Shown here one piece after another: positions 1-8,477 of a DNA stretch of 34,850 nt. The DNA comes from CANHVK01 sp046304235 (lineage in GTDB: Bacteria; Bacteroidota; Bacteroidia; Flavobacteriales_D; Crocinitomicaceae): NCBI GenBank assembly GCA_046304235.1, contig JBKCEW010000105.1, positions 1 through 34,850 of the forward strand, given 5' to 3'. The notes beneath the pieces are model-generated. The model was not told where the DNA came from, searched no databases, and worked only from the letters and a program-made list of their open reading frames with translations. Both the position numbers and the translations under genes were made by a program. The stretch's first letter is position 1. Each line of letters starts with the position of its first letter.

Positions 1-794
1 GTATTTTATCTGATGACTTGGCGGTAAATGCTGAAAAAGCCTCGGGATTTGTATCTTCTAGGGAGTTACCTGTTTTGTGGAAAATCACCAAAGGTTCCTT
101 ATTAAACAAAGTAATCATTCTACCTTTTGCTTTTTTATTAAGTACTTTTCTTCCAATTGCTGTGATTATTATTCTTGTCATTGGAGGTATATATTTAGCG
201 TATGAAGGAACGGAAAAAATTGTTGAGTATTTATTTCATAAGAACCATAATCAAGGTGAAGTGGATGAAATCATTTATACACCTGAAGAAGAAATAGAAT
301 ATGAAAACGAAAAAGTAAAAGGTGCCATTTTAGTTGATTTCATTTTATCGATTGAAATTGTAATCATCGCTTTAGGAACAGTAATTGAGAAACCTTTATC
401 TATTCAAATTCCAGTTGTTTCATTGGTCGCATTAATTGCTACGGTTGGTGTTTATGGAATTGTAGCCTTAATAGTTCGAATGGATGATATTGGCTTAATG
501 CTCATTAATAAAAGCAATAACAAACCCGGATTTAAAAAATCATTAGGCGTGTTATTGGTTAGAACTTTACCTATCGTGATTAGAATTTTAGCTGTAGTGG
601 GAACTTTCGCTATGATTTTAGTTGCAGGTGGAATTTTCGTACATAACATACCACAAATACATGCATTGCTTCAAGGTCTGCAATCAACTTTAGCAGATTT
701 CATAGCAGGTTTAGCAGTTGGTATTGTTTCTGTTTTGGTAATGTACCTAATAAAAGGAACAAGAAAAGTTGTTAAAAAACGTCGCTCGTTATAA
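1..794 (+). CDS. DUF808 family inner-membrane protein, 5' truncated by window edge
   Basis: The reading frame is open from base 3 with no stop, and the first codons (I-L-S-D-D-L-A-V-N-A-E-K) match the conserved DUF808/YedI stretch with D-D-x-A-V-N-x-E-K followed by G-F-V-x-S-R-E-L-P. The true start therefore lies upstream; a TTG at 18 is unlikely to be a start. About 264 codons are present. Several hydrophobic segments fit a polytopic membrane protein: one near the start (the P-F-A-F-L-L region), one before the charged E/H-rich loop, then at least three more before a basic C-terminus (K-K-R-R-S-L). The biochemical role of DUF808 proteins is not known. It ends 5 bases before the convergent lipoprotein gene, leaving no room for a separate terminator. 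Family call is firm; function is not. Confidence 0.85.
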   Translation, partial: ILSDDLAVNAEKASGFVSSRELPVLWKITKGSLLNKVIILPFAFLLSTFLPIAVIIILVIGGIYLAYEGTEKIVEYLFHKNHNQGEVDEIIYTPEEEIEYENEKVKGAILVDFILSIEIVIIALGTVIEKPLSIQIPVVSLVALIATVGVYGIVALIVRMDDIGLMLINKSNNKPGFKKSLGVLLVRTLPIVIRILAVVGTFAMILVAGGIFVHNIPQIHALLQGLQSTLADFIAGLAVGIVSVLVMYLIKGTRKVVKKRRSL

Positions 795-799
795 AGTTC

Positions 800-1549
800 T
801 TATTTAGAAAACCCAATAAATTTCCCTTTACCTTTTTCTTCGATTTGAGTCAAAGCTGGTTGTCCAAAATAATAAACGTTACCTTGGTTTTCTATTCGAC
901 CAAAAACATCGATTACATTAGTATATAAATACATATCACCATACCCTTGATTTAGAAAGAAAATTGAGTCTCTAACCACTAATTGAGATACATCAAATTT
1001 ATTTATAGAAGTATTTTCATAACGCGCTTTATTCGTTCTCCCTTTCAATACTAACAAACCAGTTGAATTTGATTTTGTAACATATAGCTCTTTACACTTT
1101 AAGTTAAGGTTCATGTCTCCTCCAGCTTCACGCATTTTTATCGTACAATAACTCGCTTTAATTGTATCATCTGAGTATACATTATTTGTGCCATCGTAAT
1201 AAATATTATACAAAAGATTAATATGAATTTTCGCTTTTACATTTTTATCATACCCTCTTAAAAAACGACATGAATTATTGTTCGTAATTGTAAGAGCACT
1301 ATCTTGGACTTGAACATCAATAAATGGAAAAAGATTTTCGCCACAAGTTATCTCTACATAATTAATTGAATCTTGAATTAATTCGTATTCAACAAATGGG
1401 TGTAAAACTAAATTTGTAAAATCCCCTTGACCCAAGGTTTTGGTTACTTGTTTACCTGAAGATTTAAAGCATGACCGTTCATTCTGCTTTTTACAACTTA
1501 TAAAAAGTGAAAACAGCAATAAAAAAAAGCATGATTTATACCAATTCAA
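800..1549 (-). CDS. Putative lipoprotein with GIN/DUF2807-like beta-rich domain
   Basis: A secreted lipoprotein is indicated by a short hydrophobic segment ending in the lipobox F-I-S-C. The body is beta-rich with an opening typical of GIN (DUF2807, putative autotransporter adhesin head) proteins: a V-x-x-H-P-F-V-E-Y-E-L stretch, then V-E-I-T-C-G-E-N-L, then a repetitive run of short strands ending in G-K-G-K-F-I. No ATG is available before the signal peptide. The frame offers TTG at 1591, GTG at 1582 and TTG at 1549; I chose 1549 because it gives a compact 19-residue lipoprotein signal, overlaps the symporter gene by only 14 bases instead of 56, and follows an AAGAAGAAG purine stretch. Translation is probably coupled to the upstream symporter gene. 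Domain call is moderate; the start is uncertain. Confidence 0.7.
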   Translation of the reverse strand: MNWYKSCFFLLLFSLFISCKKQNERSCFKSSGKQVTKTLGQGDFTNLVLHPFVEYELIQDSINYVEITCGENLFPFIDVQVQDSALTITNNNSCRFLRGYDKNVKAKIHINLLYNIYYDGTNNVYSDDTIKASYCTIKMREAGGDMNLNLKCKELYVTKSNSTGLLVLKGRTNKARYENTSINKFDVSQLVVRDSIFFLNQGYGDMYLYTNVIDVFGRIENQGNVYYFGQPALTQIEEKGKGKFIGFSK

Positions 1550-2921
1550 CTTCTTCTTCGGAAAGCTTAAATTCTTTTTCACTTTTTGCAATTACTACTG
1601 ATGCTAAACAATTACCTAATACATTTACGCTCGTTCTAGCCATATCCATCAAGGCATCTACAGCTAAAATTACACTTGCTTTTTCAGGATCTAACCCCAT
1701 GGAAGCAACGGTACCCGCTAAAATCACAAATGAAGCACCACGAACTCCTGCTACCCCTTTACTCGTTAACATTAACACCAAACAAATCTGAATTTGTTGA
1801 CCGATAGACAAATCAACACCACACATCTGTGCTACAAAAACTGAAGCCATGGATAAATACAATGTTGTACCATCTAAATTAAAGCTATACCCAGTTGGAA
1901 TAACGAAACCAACTATTTTCTTTGGAACACCTAAACGCTCCATATTTTCCATAGCCTTTGGAAGAGCGGCTTCACTACTCGCTGTTGCAAAAGCCAATGT
2001 AACTGGCTCGGTAACTTCTTTTATAAATCTTCTAATTGGAACTTTTACAGCCAAAGCAATTGGAAATAAAACAAGTAATACAAATACAACTAATCCAACA
2101 TACAGGGTTCCGACCAACTTCATTAAACTAAATAAAATATCTGTCCCGGACTTAGCAACCGTACTAGCAAGTGCACCAAATACTGCCAAAGGAGCGATAT
2201 ACATCACTATGTCTGTAAATTTAAACATCACCTCACTTAATGACTCACAAAAATGAATCATACGCTGTTTGTGAGTGAGATTGCTAACCATAGTAATACC
2301 AATAGCAAAAATGATTGAAAAAATAACAACTTGAAGAACTTGATTTTCAGATATTGATTTTGCAATGTTTTCAGGGAAAATATCAACCAAATGGTCTTTA
2401 GCAACGTGGGTTTGTTCTAACAGTTCTGCAGACTTCTCTTTATTCGCAACCGAAGCCTCAACCTTAACACCTACTCCTGCTTTACTAAGATTTATTGAAA
2501 CTAGACCAACAAATAGAGCTACTGTAGTAACTAACTCAAAATATAAAATACTTTTTAAACCAATCCTACCTAATTGTTTAATATTACTATGACCAGCGAT
2601 ACCAACCACAAGCGTAGCAAAAATTAAGGGAGAAACAAGCGATTTGATTAACCGTAAAAATATTTTACCAAAACGTTCTGTTTCTACAGCAATAGATGGA
2701 AAATCTATACCAACTTCAACAGCTAATAACATACTTGAAAAAATCCACAAAGACAATTTCTTTCGTTTGTATGTAACAAATAATAAACCAATTAATACTA
2801 TACCTCTTAAAATCTTGAATATAATTGGATCTAAATTTGGCATTTGTCCTTGTAGAAAAAATAAAAAACCCGTAATACAGAACAAAGTGACATAACTAAA
2901 AATAGAAGTGATTGCTTTCAT
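1536..2921 (-). CDS. Dicarboxylate/amino acid:cation symporter (DAACS family)
   Basis: This is a 461-residue transporter of the DAACS/SDF family (GltP, DctA, GltPh), which imports C4-dicarboxylates or acidic amino acids with Na+ or H+ across the inner membrane. Visible family motifs are the serine-rich hairpin (A-T-A-S-S-E-A-A-L-P), the S-F-N-L-D-G-T motif near residue 348, and the substrate-binding helix D422-x3-D426-M-A-R429-T-x2-N433-V-x-G-N437. D426 and R429 match the substrate-binding pair of GltPh (D394, R397). Residue 437 is Asn where GltPh has the Na+ ligand D405, so the coupling ion may differ. Substrate cannot be fixed from sequence. ATG start at 2921. The lipoprotein gene downstream overlaps its 3' end. 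Confidence 0.93.
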   Translation of the reverse strand: MKAITSIFSYVTLFCITGFLFFLQGQMPNLDPIIFKILRGIVLIGLLFVTYKRKKLSLWIFSSMLLAVEVGIDFPSIAVETERFGKIFLRLIKSLVSPLIFATLVVGIAGHSNIKQLGRIGLKSILYFELVTTVALFVGLVSINLSKAGVGVKVEASVANKEKSAELLEQTHVAKDHLVDIFPENIAKSISENQVLQVVIFSIIFAIGITMVSNLTHKQRMIHFCESLSEVMFKFTDIVMYIAPLAVFGALASTVAKSGTDILFSLMKLVGTLYVGLVVFVLLVLFPIALAVKVPIRRFIKEVTEPVTLAFATASSEAALPKAMENMERLGVPKKIVGFVIPTGYSFNLDGTTLYLSMASVFVAQMCGVDLSIGQQIQICLVLMLTSKGVAGVRGASFVILAGTVASMGLDPEKASVILAVDALMDMARTSVNVLGNCLASVVIAKSEKEFKLSEEEVELV

Positions 2922-2946
2922 TGTTTGTCTTTAAATCTTGAATTTT

Positions 2947-2954
2947 CAAAAATA
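2947..2954 (-). promoter_or_regulatory. Candidate -7 element for the symporter gene
   Basis: Minus-strand TATTTTTG fits the Bacteroidota TAnnTTTG -7 consensus and lies 25 bases before the symporter ATG. No TTG is seen at the usual 17-23 base distance upstream, so this rests on the -7 box alone in an AT-rich spacer where chance matches occur. Confidence 0.35.
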
Positions 2955-3062
2955 CGAAATTTAAACAAGCTAAATGTAAAAACAAAAACCTATACAATCA
3001 ACTAATAAACAGGTTATTAATAAAAATTAAACATTTAACTCTAAACATTTCTCTAATTCCTA

Positions 3063-3092
3063 TTGTTGAATTAAAGATTATTACTAATATTG
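3063..3092 (+). promoter_or_regulatory. Candidate promoter for rho
   Basis: A TTG at 3063-3065 is followed, after 19 bases, by TAATATTG at 3085-3092, which matches 7 of 8 positions of TAnnTTTG. This would give a leader of about 70 bases before the rho ATG. Rho genes are often autoregulated through their leader; I see no strong hairpin here. The surrounding 2922-3168 spacer is the largest gap in the window and contains nothing else I can support. Confidence 0.35.
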
Positions 3093-3168
3093 CGTAACCA
3101 AAGTGTCGTTTGGTATAATCCTCAAAATTTTATTGTTATTACAACATTAATCACTGCAAACTATCTTT

Positions 3169-4884
3169 ATGGATATTAAAGAACTTGAAAGTAAGAAACT
3201 TTCAGATTTAAGAGTTATTGCTCAAACACTTGGTATTGAGAATGCTGAATCATTGAAAAAATCTGAAATAATCAATCAATTAAATCAGATGAGTAAACAA
3301 TCTAATCCATCAGAAACATCTTCTCAAGAGGAAGCAAAAACAGTTAGTCGAGTTAGAAAAACTGTAATCAACAAGAATGATACAGAAGAGATTCAAACCT
3401 CTACAACTATCGATGACACTACTTCAAAAGAAGATGTAGAAAATCAAGTTCAAAAAAGAGGTAGAAGAAAAATTACTGAAGATTCAAAAGTTGAAACAAC
3501 TGAAAATACATCAGAAGAAAAAACAATCAATCCTTCGGAATCTACCCTGGAAGCAGATAGACCGCAAAGACGACCTCAACACCAAAATCAAAATCAACGT
3601 AACGACCAGAATAGACCGCAAAACAATAACAATAGAAATAATAACCAAGAAAATAGACCACAACGTCCTCAACACCAACATAACAACCAAAATCCAAATC
3701 AAACGAATAATCCAAATCAACAAGTTGCTAAACCCGAAGAAAAAGAGGAAGAAATTAGATATGATTTGGCAGGTATTGTAAGTGCAGAAGGAGTATTAGA
3801 AGTAATTCAAGAAGGATTCGGTTTTTTACGTTCTTCTGATTACAACTACTTACCTTCACCAGATGATGTATATGTATCTCAAAGTCAAATCAAATTTTAT
3901 GGTTTAAAAACAGGAGATACAGTAAAAGGTACTATTCGTCCTCCGAAAGAAGGTGAGAAATTTTTTCCTTTAGTAAAAGTAGATTCTATTAATGGAAGAC
4001 ACCCATCCTATATTCGTGACCGTGTACCGTTCCAATATTTGACCCCCTTATTTCCTAACGAAAAATTCAAACTGACTGGTCATAAAGATGAATCAATGTC
4101 AACCAGAATTATGGATTTATTTGCTCCAATTGGAAAAGGTCAACGTGGTATGATTGTGGCCCAACCAAAAACGGGTAAAACCATGCTATTAAAAGACGTT
4201 GCAAACGCAATTGCAGCGAACCACCCAGAGGTTTACTTAATCGTACTTTTAATTGACGAGCGTCCGGAAGAGGTTACTGACATGGCAAGAAGTGTGAAAG
4301 CAGAAGTAGTTGCTTCAACTTTTGACGAACCAGCTGAAAGACATGTGAAAGTAGCAAATATCGTGCTTGAGAAAGCGAAAAGAATGGTTGAATGTGGTCA
4401 TGATGTATGTATATTATTAGATTCAATCACTCGTCTTGCAAGAGCTTATAACACGGTATCCCCTGCTTCTGGCAAAGTATTATCGGGAGGTGTAGATGCA
4501 AATGCATTACACAAACCAAAACGTTTCTTCGGTGCTGCTCGTAAAATAGAAAATGGAGGTTCACTTTCAATTATCGCTACAGCTTTAACTGAGACGGGCT
4601 CTAAAATGGATGAAGTAATCTTTGAAGAATTCAAAGGTACAGGTAACATGGAATTACAGTTAGATCGCAAGATTGCAAACCGTCGTATCTTCCCTGCGAT
4701 TGACATTACAGCTTCAAGTACAAGACGTGATGATCTATTGGTTAAGAAAGAAGTACTACAACGTGTTTATTTATTAAGAAGACACATTGCAGATATGAAT
4801 CCAGTTGAAGCAATGGAATTCTTAAAATCTCAAATGGATAATACATTATCTAATGAGGAGTTTTTAGCATCAATGAACAGATAA
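3169..4884 (+). CDS. rho: Transcription termination factor Rho with long Q/N-rich insert
   Basis: Rho is the hexameric RNA-dependent ATPase that ends transcription at Rho-dependent sites. Domains in order: Rho_N helical domain (about residues 1-43), a charged acidic linker, a Gln/Asn/Arg-rich low-complexity segment (about 135-186), the cold-shock-like RNA-binding domain (about 198-275, with the E-G-F-G-F-L-R motif), and the RecA-type ATPase. The Walker A motif A-Q-P-K-T-G-K-T is at 331-338 and Walker B C-I-L-L-D at 414-418. The R-loop region G-A-A-R-K-I-E-N-G-G-S-L is intact. At 571 residues it is about 150 longer than E. coli Rho (419); nearly all the extra length is the N-terminal insert. 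ATG start with Rho_N beginning at once. The DUF4199 gene follows after 9 bases. Confidence 0.98.
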   Translation: MDIKELESKKLSDLRVIAQTLGIENAESLKKSEIINQLNQMSKQSNPSETSSQEEAKTVSRVRKTVINKNDTEEIQTSTTIDDTTSKEDVENQVQKRGRRKITEDSKVETTENTSEEKTINPSESTLEADRPQRRPQHQNQNQRNDQNRPQNNNNRNNNQENRPQRPQHQHNNQNPNQTNNPNQQVAKPEEKEEEIRYDLAGIVSAEGVLEVIQEGFGFLRSSDYNYLPSPDDVYVSQSQIKFYGLKTGDTVKGTIRPPKEGEKFFPLVKVDSINGRHPSYIRDRVPFQYLTPLFPNEKFKLTGHKDESMSTRIMDLFAPIGKGQRGMIVAQPKTGKTMLLKDVANAIAANHPEVYLIVLLIDERPEEVTDMARSVKAEVVASTFDEPAERHVKVANIVLEKAKRMVECGHDVCILLDSITRLARAYNTVSPASGKVLSGGVDANALHKPKRFFGAARKIENGGSLSIIATALTETGSKMDEVIFEEFKGTGNMELQLDRKIANRRIFPAIDITASSTRRDDLLVKKEVLQRVYLLRRHIADMNPVEAMEFLKSQMDNTLSNEEFLASMNR

Positions 4885-4893
4885 TAAATTCAA

Positions 4894-5454
4894 ATGAAAA
4901 ATTCAGTATTAATTGGCGTATTTTTTGCCTTTGTTTGGGGAGTAATCAAATTTCTTTTCCATACAGATTTAAATAAAGCAATCAATCCATTTGTTTTACT
5001 GAATATTTTTTTCTTGTTAACAGCCATCGCATTAGGCTTGTTTTTTATCAAGAAAAAAGAAGGTTATTTATCTGGAAATATAATTTCTGATTTTAAAAAA
5101 GCGATGGGTATAGGTCTACCTTATACCCTTATCGTTTCTGGTTTTATTTATTACTACTATGCTACATTTAATCCGATGTATGTAGAAAATAAAATCCAAC
5201 AAACCTATGATTTAATTGATGCATCTATTGACAATCCCAAGAAACTTGTGGAATTAAAAAAACAAAAACCAGAGTTTGAAGTAATGTCAAAAGAACAATT
5301 AAGAAAAGAACTTAAAAAAGGACCAGCTAATATGTATTCAGCGAAAGCGACAGGTCTATTAAGTTTACTTTCAATGATGTTATTGACTACGTTTTATAGT
5401 CTATTGATATCGTTGATTTACAGAAAAATTCTTTTCAAAAGATTAGCTGATTAG
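4894..5454 (+). CDS. DUF4199 family membrane protein
   Basis: A 186-residue protein with an N-terminal hydrophobic segment, a second one around residues 33-52, a third around 75-95, a soluble charged middle part rich in Lys and Glu (about 100-150), and a C-terminal hydrophobic segment. This four-helix arrangement with the P-Y-T-L-I-V-S-G pattern fits DUF4199, a Bacteroidota family of unknown function. It starts 9 bases after rho and is probably co-transcribed with it; nothing suggests a role in termination. Its stop overlaps by 3 bases with the stop of the convergent response regulator gene. Confidence 0.72.
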   Translation: MKNSVLIGVFFAFVWGVIKFLFHTDLNKAINPFVLLNIFFLLTAIALGLFFIKKKEGYLSGNIISDFKKAMGIGLPYTLIVSGFIYYYYATFNPMYVENKIQQTYDLIDASIDNPKKLVELKKQKPEFEVMSKEQLRKELKKGPANMYSAKATGLLSLLSMMLLTTFYSLLISLIYRKILFKRLAD

Positions 5455-6125
5455 TGATCACCAGCAAATAGAAATTTGTTTGGACTAACAAGTTGAGTTT
5501 TCACAGCGTACATGACAATTCCAGCCGTATTTTTAACACCTAGTTTTGCCATAATATTTTTTCTGTGGGTATTAATGGTATGATTGCTTAAAAATAATAA
5601 ATCTGCAATTTGAGCATTCGTTTGGCCTTCTGCAATTAATTTAATGATTTCACATTCACGATCAGAAAGCAAAACGGGTTCGCATGAAAAAGATTCAAAA
5701 TCGATGTCTTCCACATTAATTTGTGCACGTTGAATCGTTTCTAGAATTTGACCACAGAAGAATTTATTTCCTTGTTCTGTCTCTTTGATTGCATTGATTA
5801 TTTCAGAAATATCACAATCTTTTTTCACATAACTTTTAACACCGCTTCTTAAAGCGTCAACCAATGTTTGTGCACTTTGTTCAGGTGTGATCGCTACAAA
5901 TTTTACGCTAGGATATTGGTTTAATACTTTTGGTACTATGTCAATTTCAAATCCAGGTGAAGTGTAATCAATCAAAACAACATCCGCTCCAAAAGACTTC
6001 ATCAAATCTAATAACTCCTTATTTTCTTTAGCTTCACCAATAATTTCAATGGTATCATGTGAATTGAAAATAGTTCTCAATCCTACTCTTATTAGTTCAT
6101 TGCTGTCAGCTAAAATAAGTTTCAT
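5451..6125 (-). CDS. LuxR/NarL-type response regulator transcription factor
   Basis: A 224-residue two-domain regulator. The receiver domain (about 1-115) has phospho-acceptor D53 in V-L-I-D-Y, T80 and K101 or K102. One of the usual two N-terminal acidic residues is replaced (A-D7-S8 where D-D or D-E is usual). The C-terminal LuxR/GerE helix-turn-helix (about 150-215) begins L-S-D-R-E-C-E-I and includes the recognition helix around S-N-H-T-I-N-T-H-R. Such proteins are usually controlled by a sensor histidine kinase, but none is encoded in this window, so it is an orphan regulator here. It lies downstream of no other gene on its strand and has its own candidate promoter. Its target genes cannot be told from sequence. 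Confidence 0.9.
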   Translation of the reverse strand: MKLILADSNELIRVGLRTIFNSHDTIEIIGEAKENKELLDLMKSFGADVVLIDYTSPGFEIDIVPKVLNQYPSVKFVAITPEQSAQTLVDALRSGVKSYVKKDCDISEIINAIKETEQGNKFFCGQILETIQRAQINVEDIDFESFSCEPVLLSDRECEIIKLIAEGQTNAQIADLLFLSNHTINTHRKNIMAKLGVKNTAGIVMYAVKTQLVSPNKFLFAGDH

Positions 6126-6149
6126 TATTTAGAATGAATTTAATTAAGA

Positions 6150-6157
6150 CAAATATA
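6150..6157 (-). promoter_or_regulatory. Candidate -7 element for the response regulator gene
   Basis: Minus-strand TATATTTG is an exact TAnnTTTG match 24 bases upstream of the ATG at 6125. No TTG lies 17-23 bases further upstream, so the -33 part is missing or degenerate. Confidence 0.42.
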
Positions 6158-6190
6158 CTAAACAGAATGAATATATAATATGATTTCAAT

Positions 6191-6218
6191 AAAAAAGCGC
6201 ATCCAATTTGAATGCGCT
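6191..6218 (-). terminator. Intrinsic terminator of the glutamine synthetase gene
   Basis: On the minus strand, 22 bases after the stop codon, AGCGCAT (6218-6212) pairs with ATGCGCT (6202-6196) across a short loop and is followed at once by a run of T (6196-6191). The GC-rich stem plus U-tract is a classical Rho-independent terminator. It isolates the glutamine synthetase gene from the downstream response regulator gene. Confidence 0.82.
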
Positions 6219-6239
6219 CTTCTATAAAAATGAAAATAA

Positions 6240-8426
6240 TTATCTTGTAAATAACATTTCTCTGAATTTAGGCATTGGCCACAATTCATCATCTACCAAT
6301 AATTCTAATTTATCAGCATGGTAACGAATGTCATCAAAATGAACTTTAACGTTATCGCAATAAGCAATCGCTTTATCTTCAGCATGCTCAATTGAATTTG
6401 CTTTTTTACGTGCATCCAACATTTTATCAGCATGAGCCTTCATACTATTTAAATGCTCAGAAATTTTAGAAACAAGTTCAATTTGTGTTTTAGCAGCTTC
6501 TCTTCCAGTAGTTTCTCCTAATACGCTAATTAAACCTTGCACATTTTGAATTAACTTATTTTGGTATTCAATAGCAGCAGGTATAATCTGACTTTGAACC
6601 ATATCTCCAATGATACGTGCTTCAATTTGAATTTTTAAAATATAGTTTTCAAATTCTATTTCTTGACGTGCTTCTAATTCTCTTGGTGTTAAAACGTTTA
6701 ATTCATGAAACATTTCCTTCACCTTGTCGTTAGCCCATGCTTTTAATGCACGTGGAGTATCTTTTAAATTAGCCAATCCTCTTTTTTCAGCCTCAACTAC
6801 CCACTCATCTCCATATCCGTTTCCTTCAAAACGAATTTTTTTAGAATCTTGAATTAAATGTTGAAGTTCCTTTAAAATTGCCTCATCCTTAGATTCTCCT
6901 TTTTCAATTCTTGCATCAACACTTACTTTGAAAGCTTTTAATTGATTAGCCATGATTGTATTCAATACGATCATTGCAGAAGCACAGTTTGCAGAAGAAC
7001 CAACAGCTCTAAATTCAAATTTATTCCCTGTAAAAGCAAAAGGAGAAGTTCTATTTCTATCTGTATTATCCAACATAATTTGAGGAATCTTACCGATATT
7101 CAATTTCAACTCAGTTTTATCTTCAGCAGACATTTTACCTTCTTTTACATTATGCTCAATATCGTCCAACAATGCAGATAATTGAGTTCCAATAAAAGTT
7201 GAAATAATTGCCGGAGGAGCTTCGTTTGCACCTAATCTATGGTCATTTCCTGCTGATGCAATACATGCTCTTAGAATATCCGCATTATCGTGAATCGCCT
7301 TGATTGTATTTACAAAGAAAGTTAAGAACTGCAAGTTTGATTTTGGATTTTTTCCAGGTGCTAATAAATTAATACCTGTATTTGTACTTAACGACCAGTT
7401 ATTATGTTTACCTGAACCATTTACCCCTGCGAACGGTTTCTCATGGAATAACACTCTAAAGTCATGCTTGCGAGCAATTTTCTCCATGATATCCATCAAC
7501 AATAAGTTATGGTCGTTTGCAAGATTACACTCTTCAAAAATAGGCGCACACTCAAACTGATTTGGAGCAACTTCATTATGACGCGTAGTAACAGGAATAC
7601 CTAATGCGATAGATTCGTTTTCAAATTCACGCATAAAAGCTGTTACTCTCTCTGGAATAGATCCAAAGTAATGATCCTCTAATTGTTGTCCTTTTGCTGA
7701 ATCATGTCCAAACAATGCTCTACCTGTCATCATTAAATCAGGACGTGCATTGAATAAAGCTTGATCTATTAAAAAGTATTCTTGTTCCCAACCTAAAGTT
7801 GCATTTACTTTAGTTACGTTTTTATCAAAATATTGACATACTGCAACAGCGGATTCATCAACTGCGTGCAATGCTTTTAATAAAGGCATTTTGTAATCTA
7901 AAGATTCACCTGTATAAGAGATAAAAATTGTAGGAATACATAATGTTTTACCAATCACAAAAGCTGGAGAAGAAGGATCCCATGCGGTATACCCTCTTGC
8001 CTCAAATGTATTTCTAATTCCACCATTAGGGAACGAAGAAGCATCCGGTTCTTGTTGTACTAATAAATCACCATCAAAACGTTCAAGTGCTCTTCCTGGA
8101 CCAACAGGCTTGAAGAAAGCATCGTGTTTTTCAGCGGTTGTACCTGTTAAAGGCTGAAACCAGTGTGTATAATGTGTAGCACCCTTAGTAATAGCCCAAT
8201 CTTTCATTGCGGAAGCAACTTGATCAGCCATTTTACGATCCAAACGAGTTCCATTTTGAATGGCCTCCATCATAGATTTATATGCCTCACTTGGTAAATA
8301 TTCACGCATTGCTTCAGCATGAAATACATTTTTACCAAATTGTTCAGAGATTTTACCATCAAAATCAATGTGTTTTGGTGTTCTTTTTAACACATCTTGA
8401 TACGCTTGAATTCTTTTAGTAGCCAT
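6240..8426 (-). CDS. glnN: Type III glutamine synthetase
   Basis: It makes glutamine from glutamate, ammonia and ATP in the cytoplasm, the main ammonia-assimilation step. Length is 728 residues, the usual size for the GSIII class found in Bacteroidota and cyanobacteria, against about 450-470 for GSI. The N-terminal GSIII region is followed by the catalytic barrel with N-x-F-E-C-A-P-I-F-E-E and the ATP-binding signature F-A-G-V-N-G-S-G-K-H-N-N-W. The C-terminal third is helical, ending P-M-P-K-F-R-E-M-L-F, as in other GSIII proteins. ATG at 8426. It appears monocistronic, with a near-consensus promoter upstream and a strong terminator downstream. The dodecameric enzymes of this class are inhibited by feedback effectors, but no such site can be read here. 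Confidence 0.97.
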   Translation of the reverse strand: MATKRIQAYQDVLKRTPKHIDFDGKISEQFGKNVFHAEAMREYLPSEAYKSMMEAIQNGTRLDRKMADQVASAMKDWAITKGATHYTHWFQPLTGTTAEKHDAFFKPVGPGRALERFDGDLLVQQEPDASSFPNGGIRNTFEARGYTAWDPSSPAFVIGKTLCIPTIFISYTGESLDYKMPLLKALHAVDESAVAVCQYFDKNVTKVNATLGWEQEYFLIDQALFNARPDLMMTGRALFGHDSAKGQQLEDHYFGSIPERVTAFMREFENESIALGIPVTTRHNEVAPNQFECAPIFEECNLANDHNLLLMDIMEKIARKHDFRVLFHEKPFAGVNGSGKHNNWSLSTNTGINLLAPGKNPKSNLQFLTFFVNTIKAIHDNADILRACIASAGNDHRLGANEAPPAIISTFIGTQLSALLDDIEHNVKEGKMSAEDKTELKLNIGKIPQIMLDNTDRNRTSPFAFTGNKFEFRAVGSSANCASAMIVLNTIMANQLKAFKVSVDARIEKGESKDEAILKELQHLIQDSKKIRFEGNGYGDEWVVEAEKRGLANLKDTPRALKAWANDKVKEMFHELNVLTPRELEARQEIEFENYILKIQIEARIIGDMVQSQIIPAAIEYQNKLIQNVQGLISVLGETTGREAAKTQIELVSKISEHLNSMKAHADKMLDARKKANSIEHAEDKAIAYCDNVKVHFDDIRYHADKLELLVDDELWPMPKFREMLFTR

Positions 8427-8446
8427 AAAATTATTTTTTTTCGAGA

Positions 8447-8477
8447 CAAAGGTAAAAAAAATAGGGGGTACATCAAA
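8447..8477 (-). promoter_or_regulatory. Promoter of the glutamine synthetase gene
   Basis: On the minus strand TTTG (8477-8474) is followed by a 19-base spacer and then TACCTTTG (8454-8447), an exact fit to the Bacteroidota TTTG-N19-TAnnTTTG consensus. Transcription would start near 8441, giving a leader of about 15 bases before the ATG at 8426. The spacer contains the right arm of an inverted repeat that also looks like the plsY terminator. Confidence 0.75.

Noticed and set aside
18..20. TTG as the start of the DUF808 gene
   Set aside because: The frame is open to the window edge and the residues before it match the conserved family stretch, so the gene begins upstream.
3511..3781. Alternative-frame ORFs across the Q/N-rich part of rho, on both strands
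   Set aside because: They are by-products of low-complexity A-rich codons; the rho frame is fully supported by domains on both sides.
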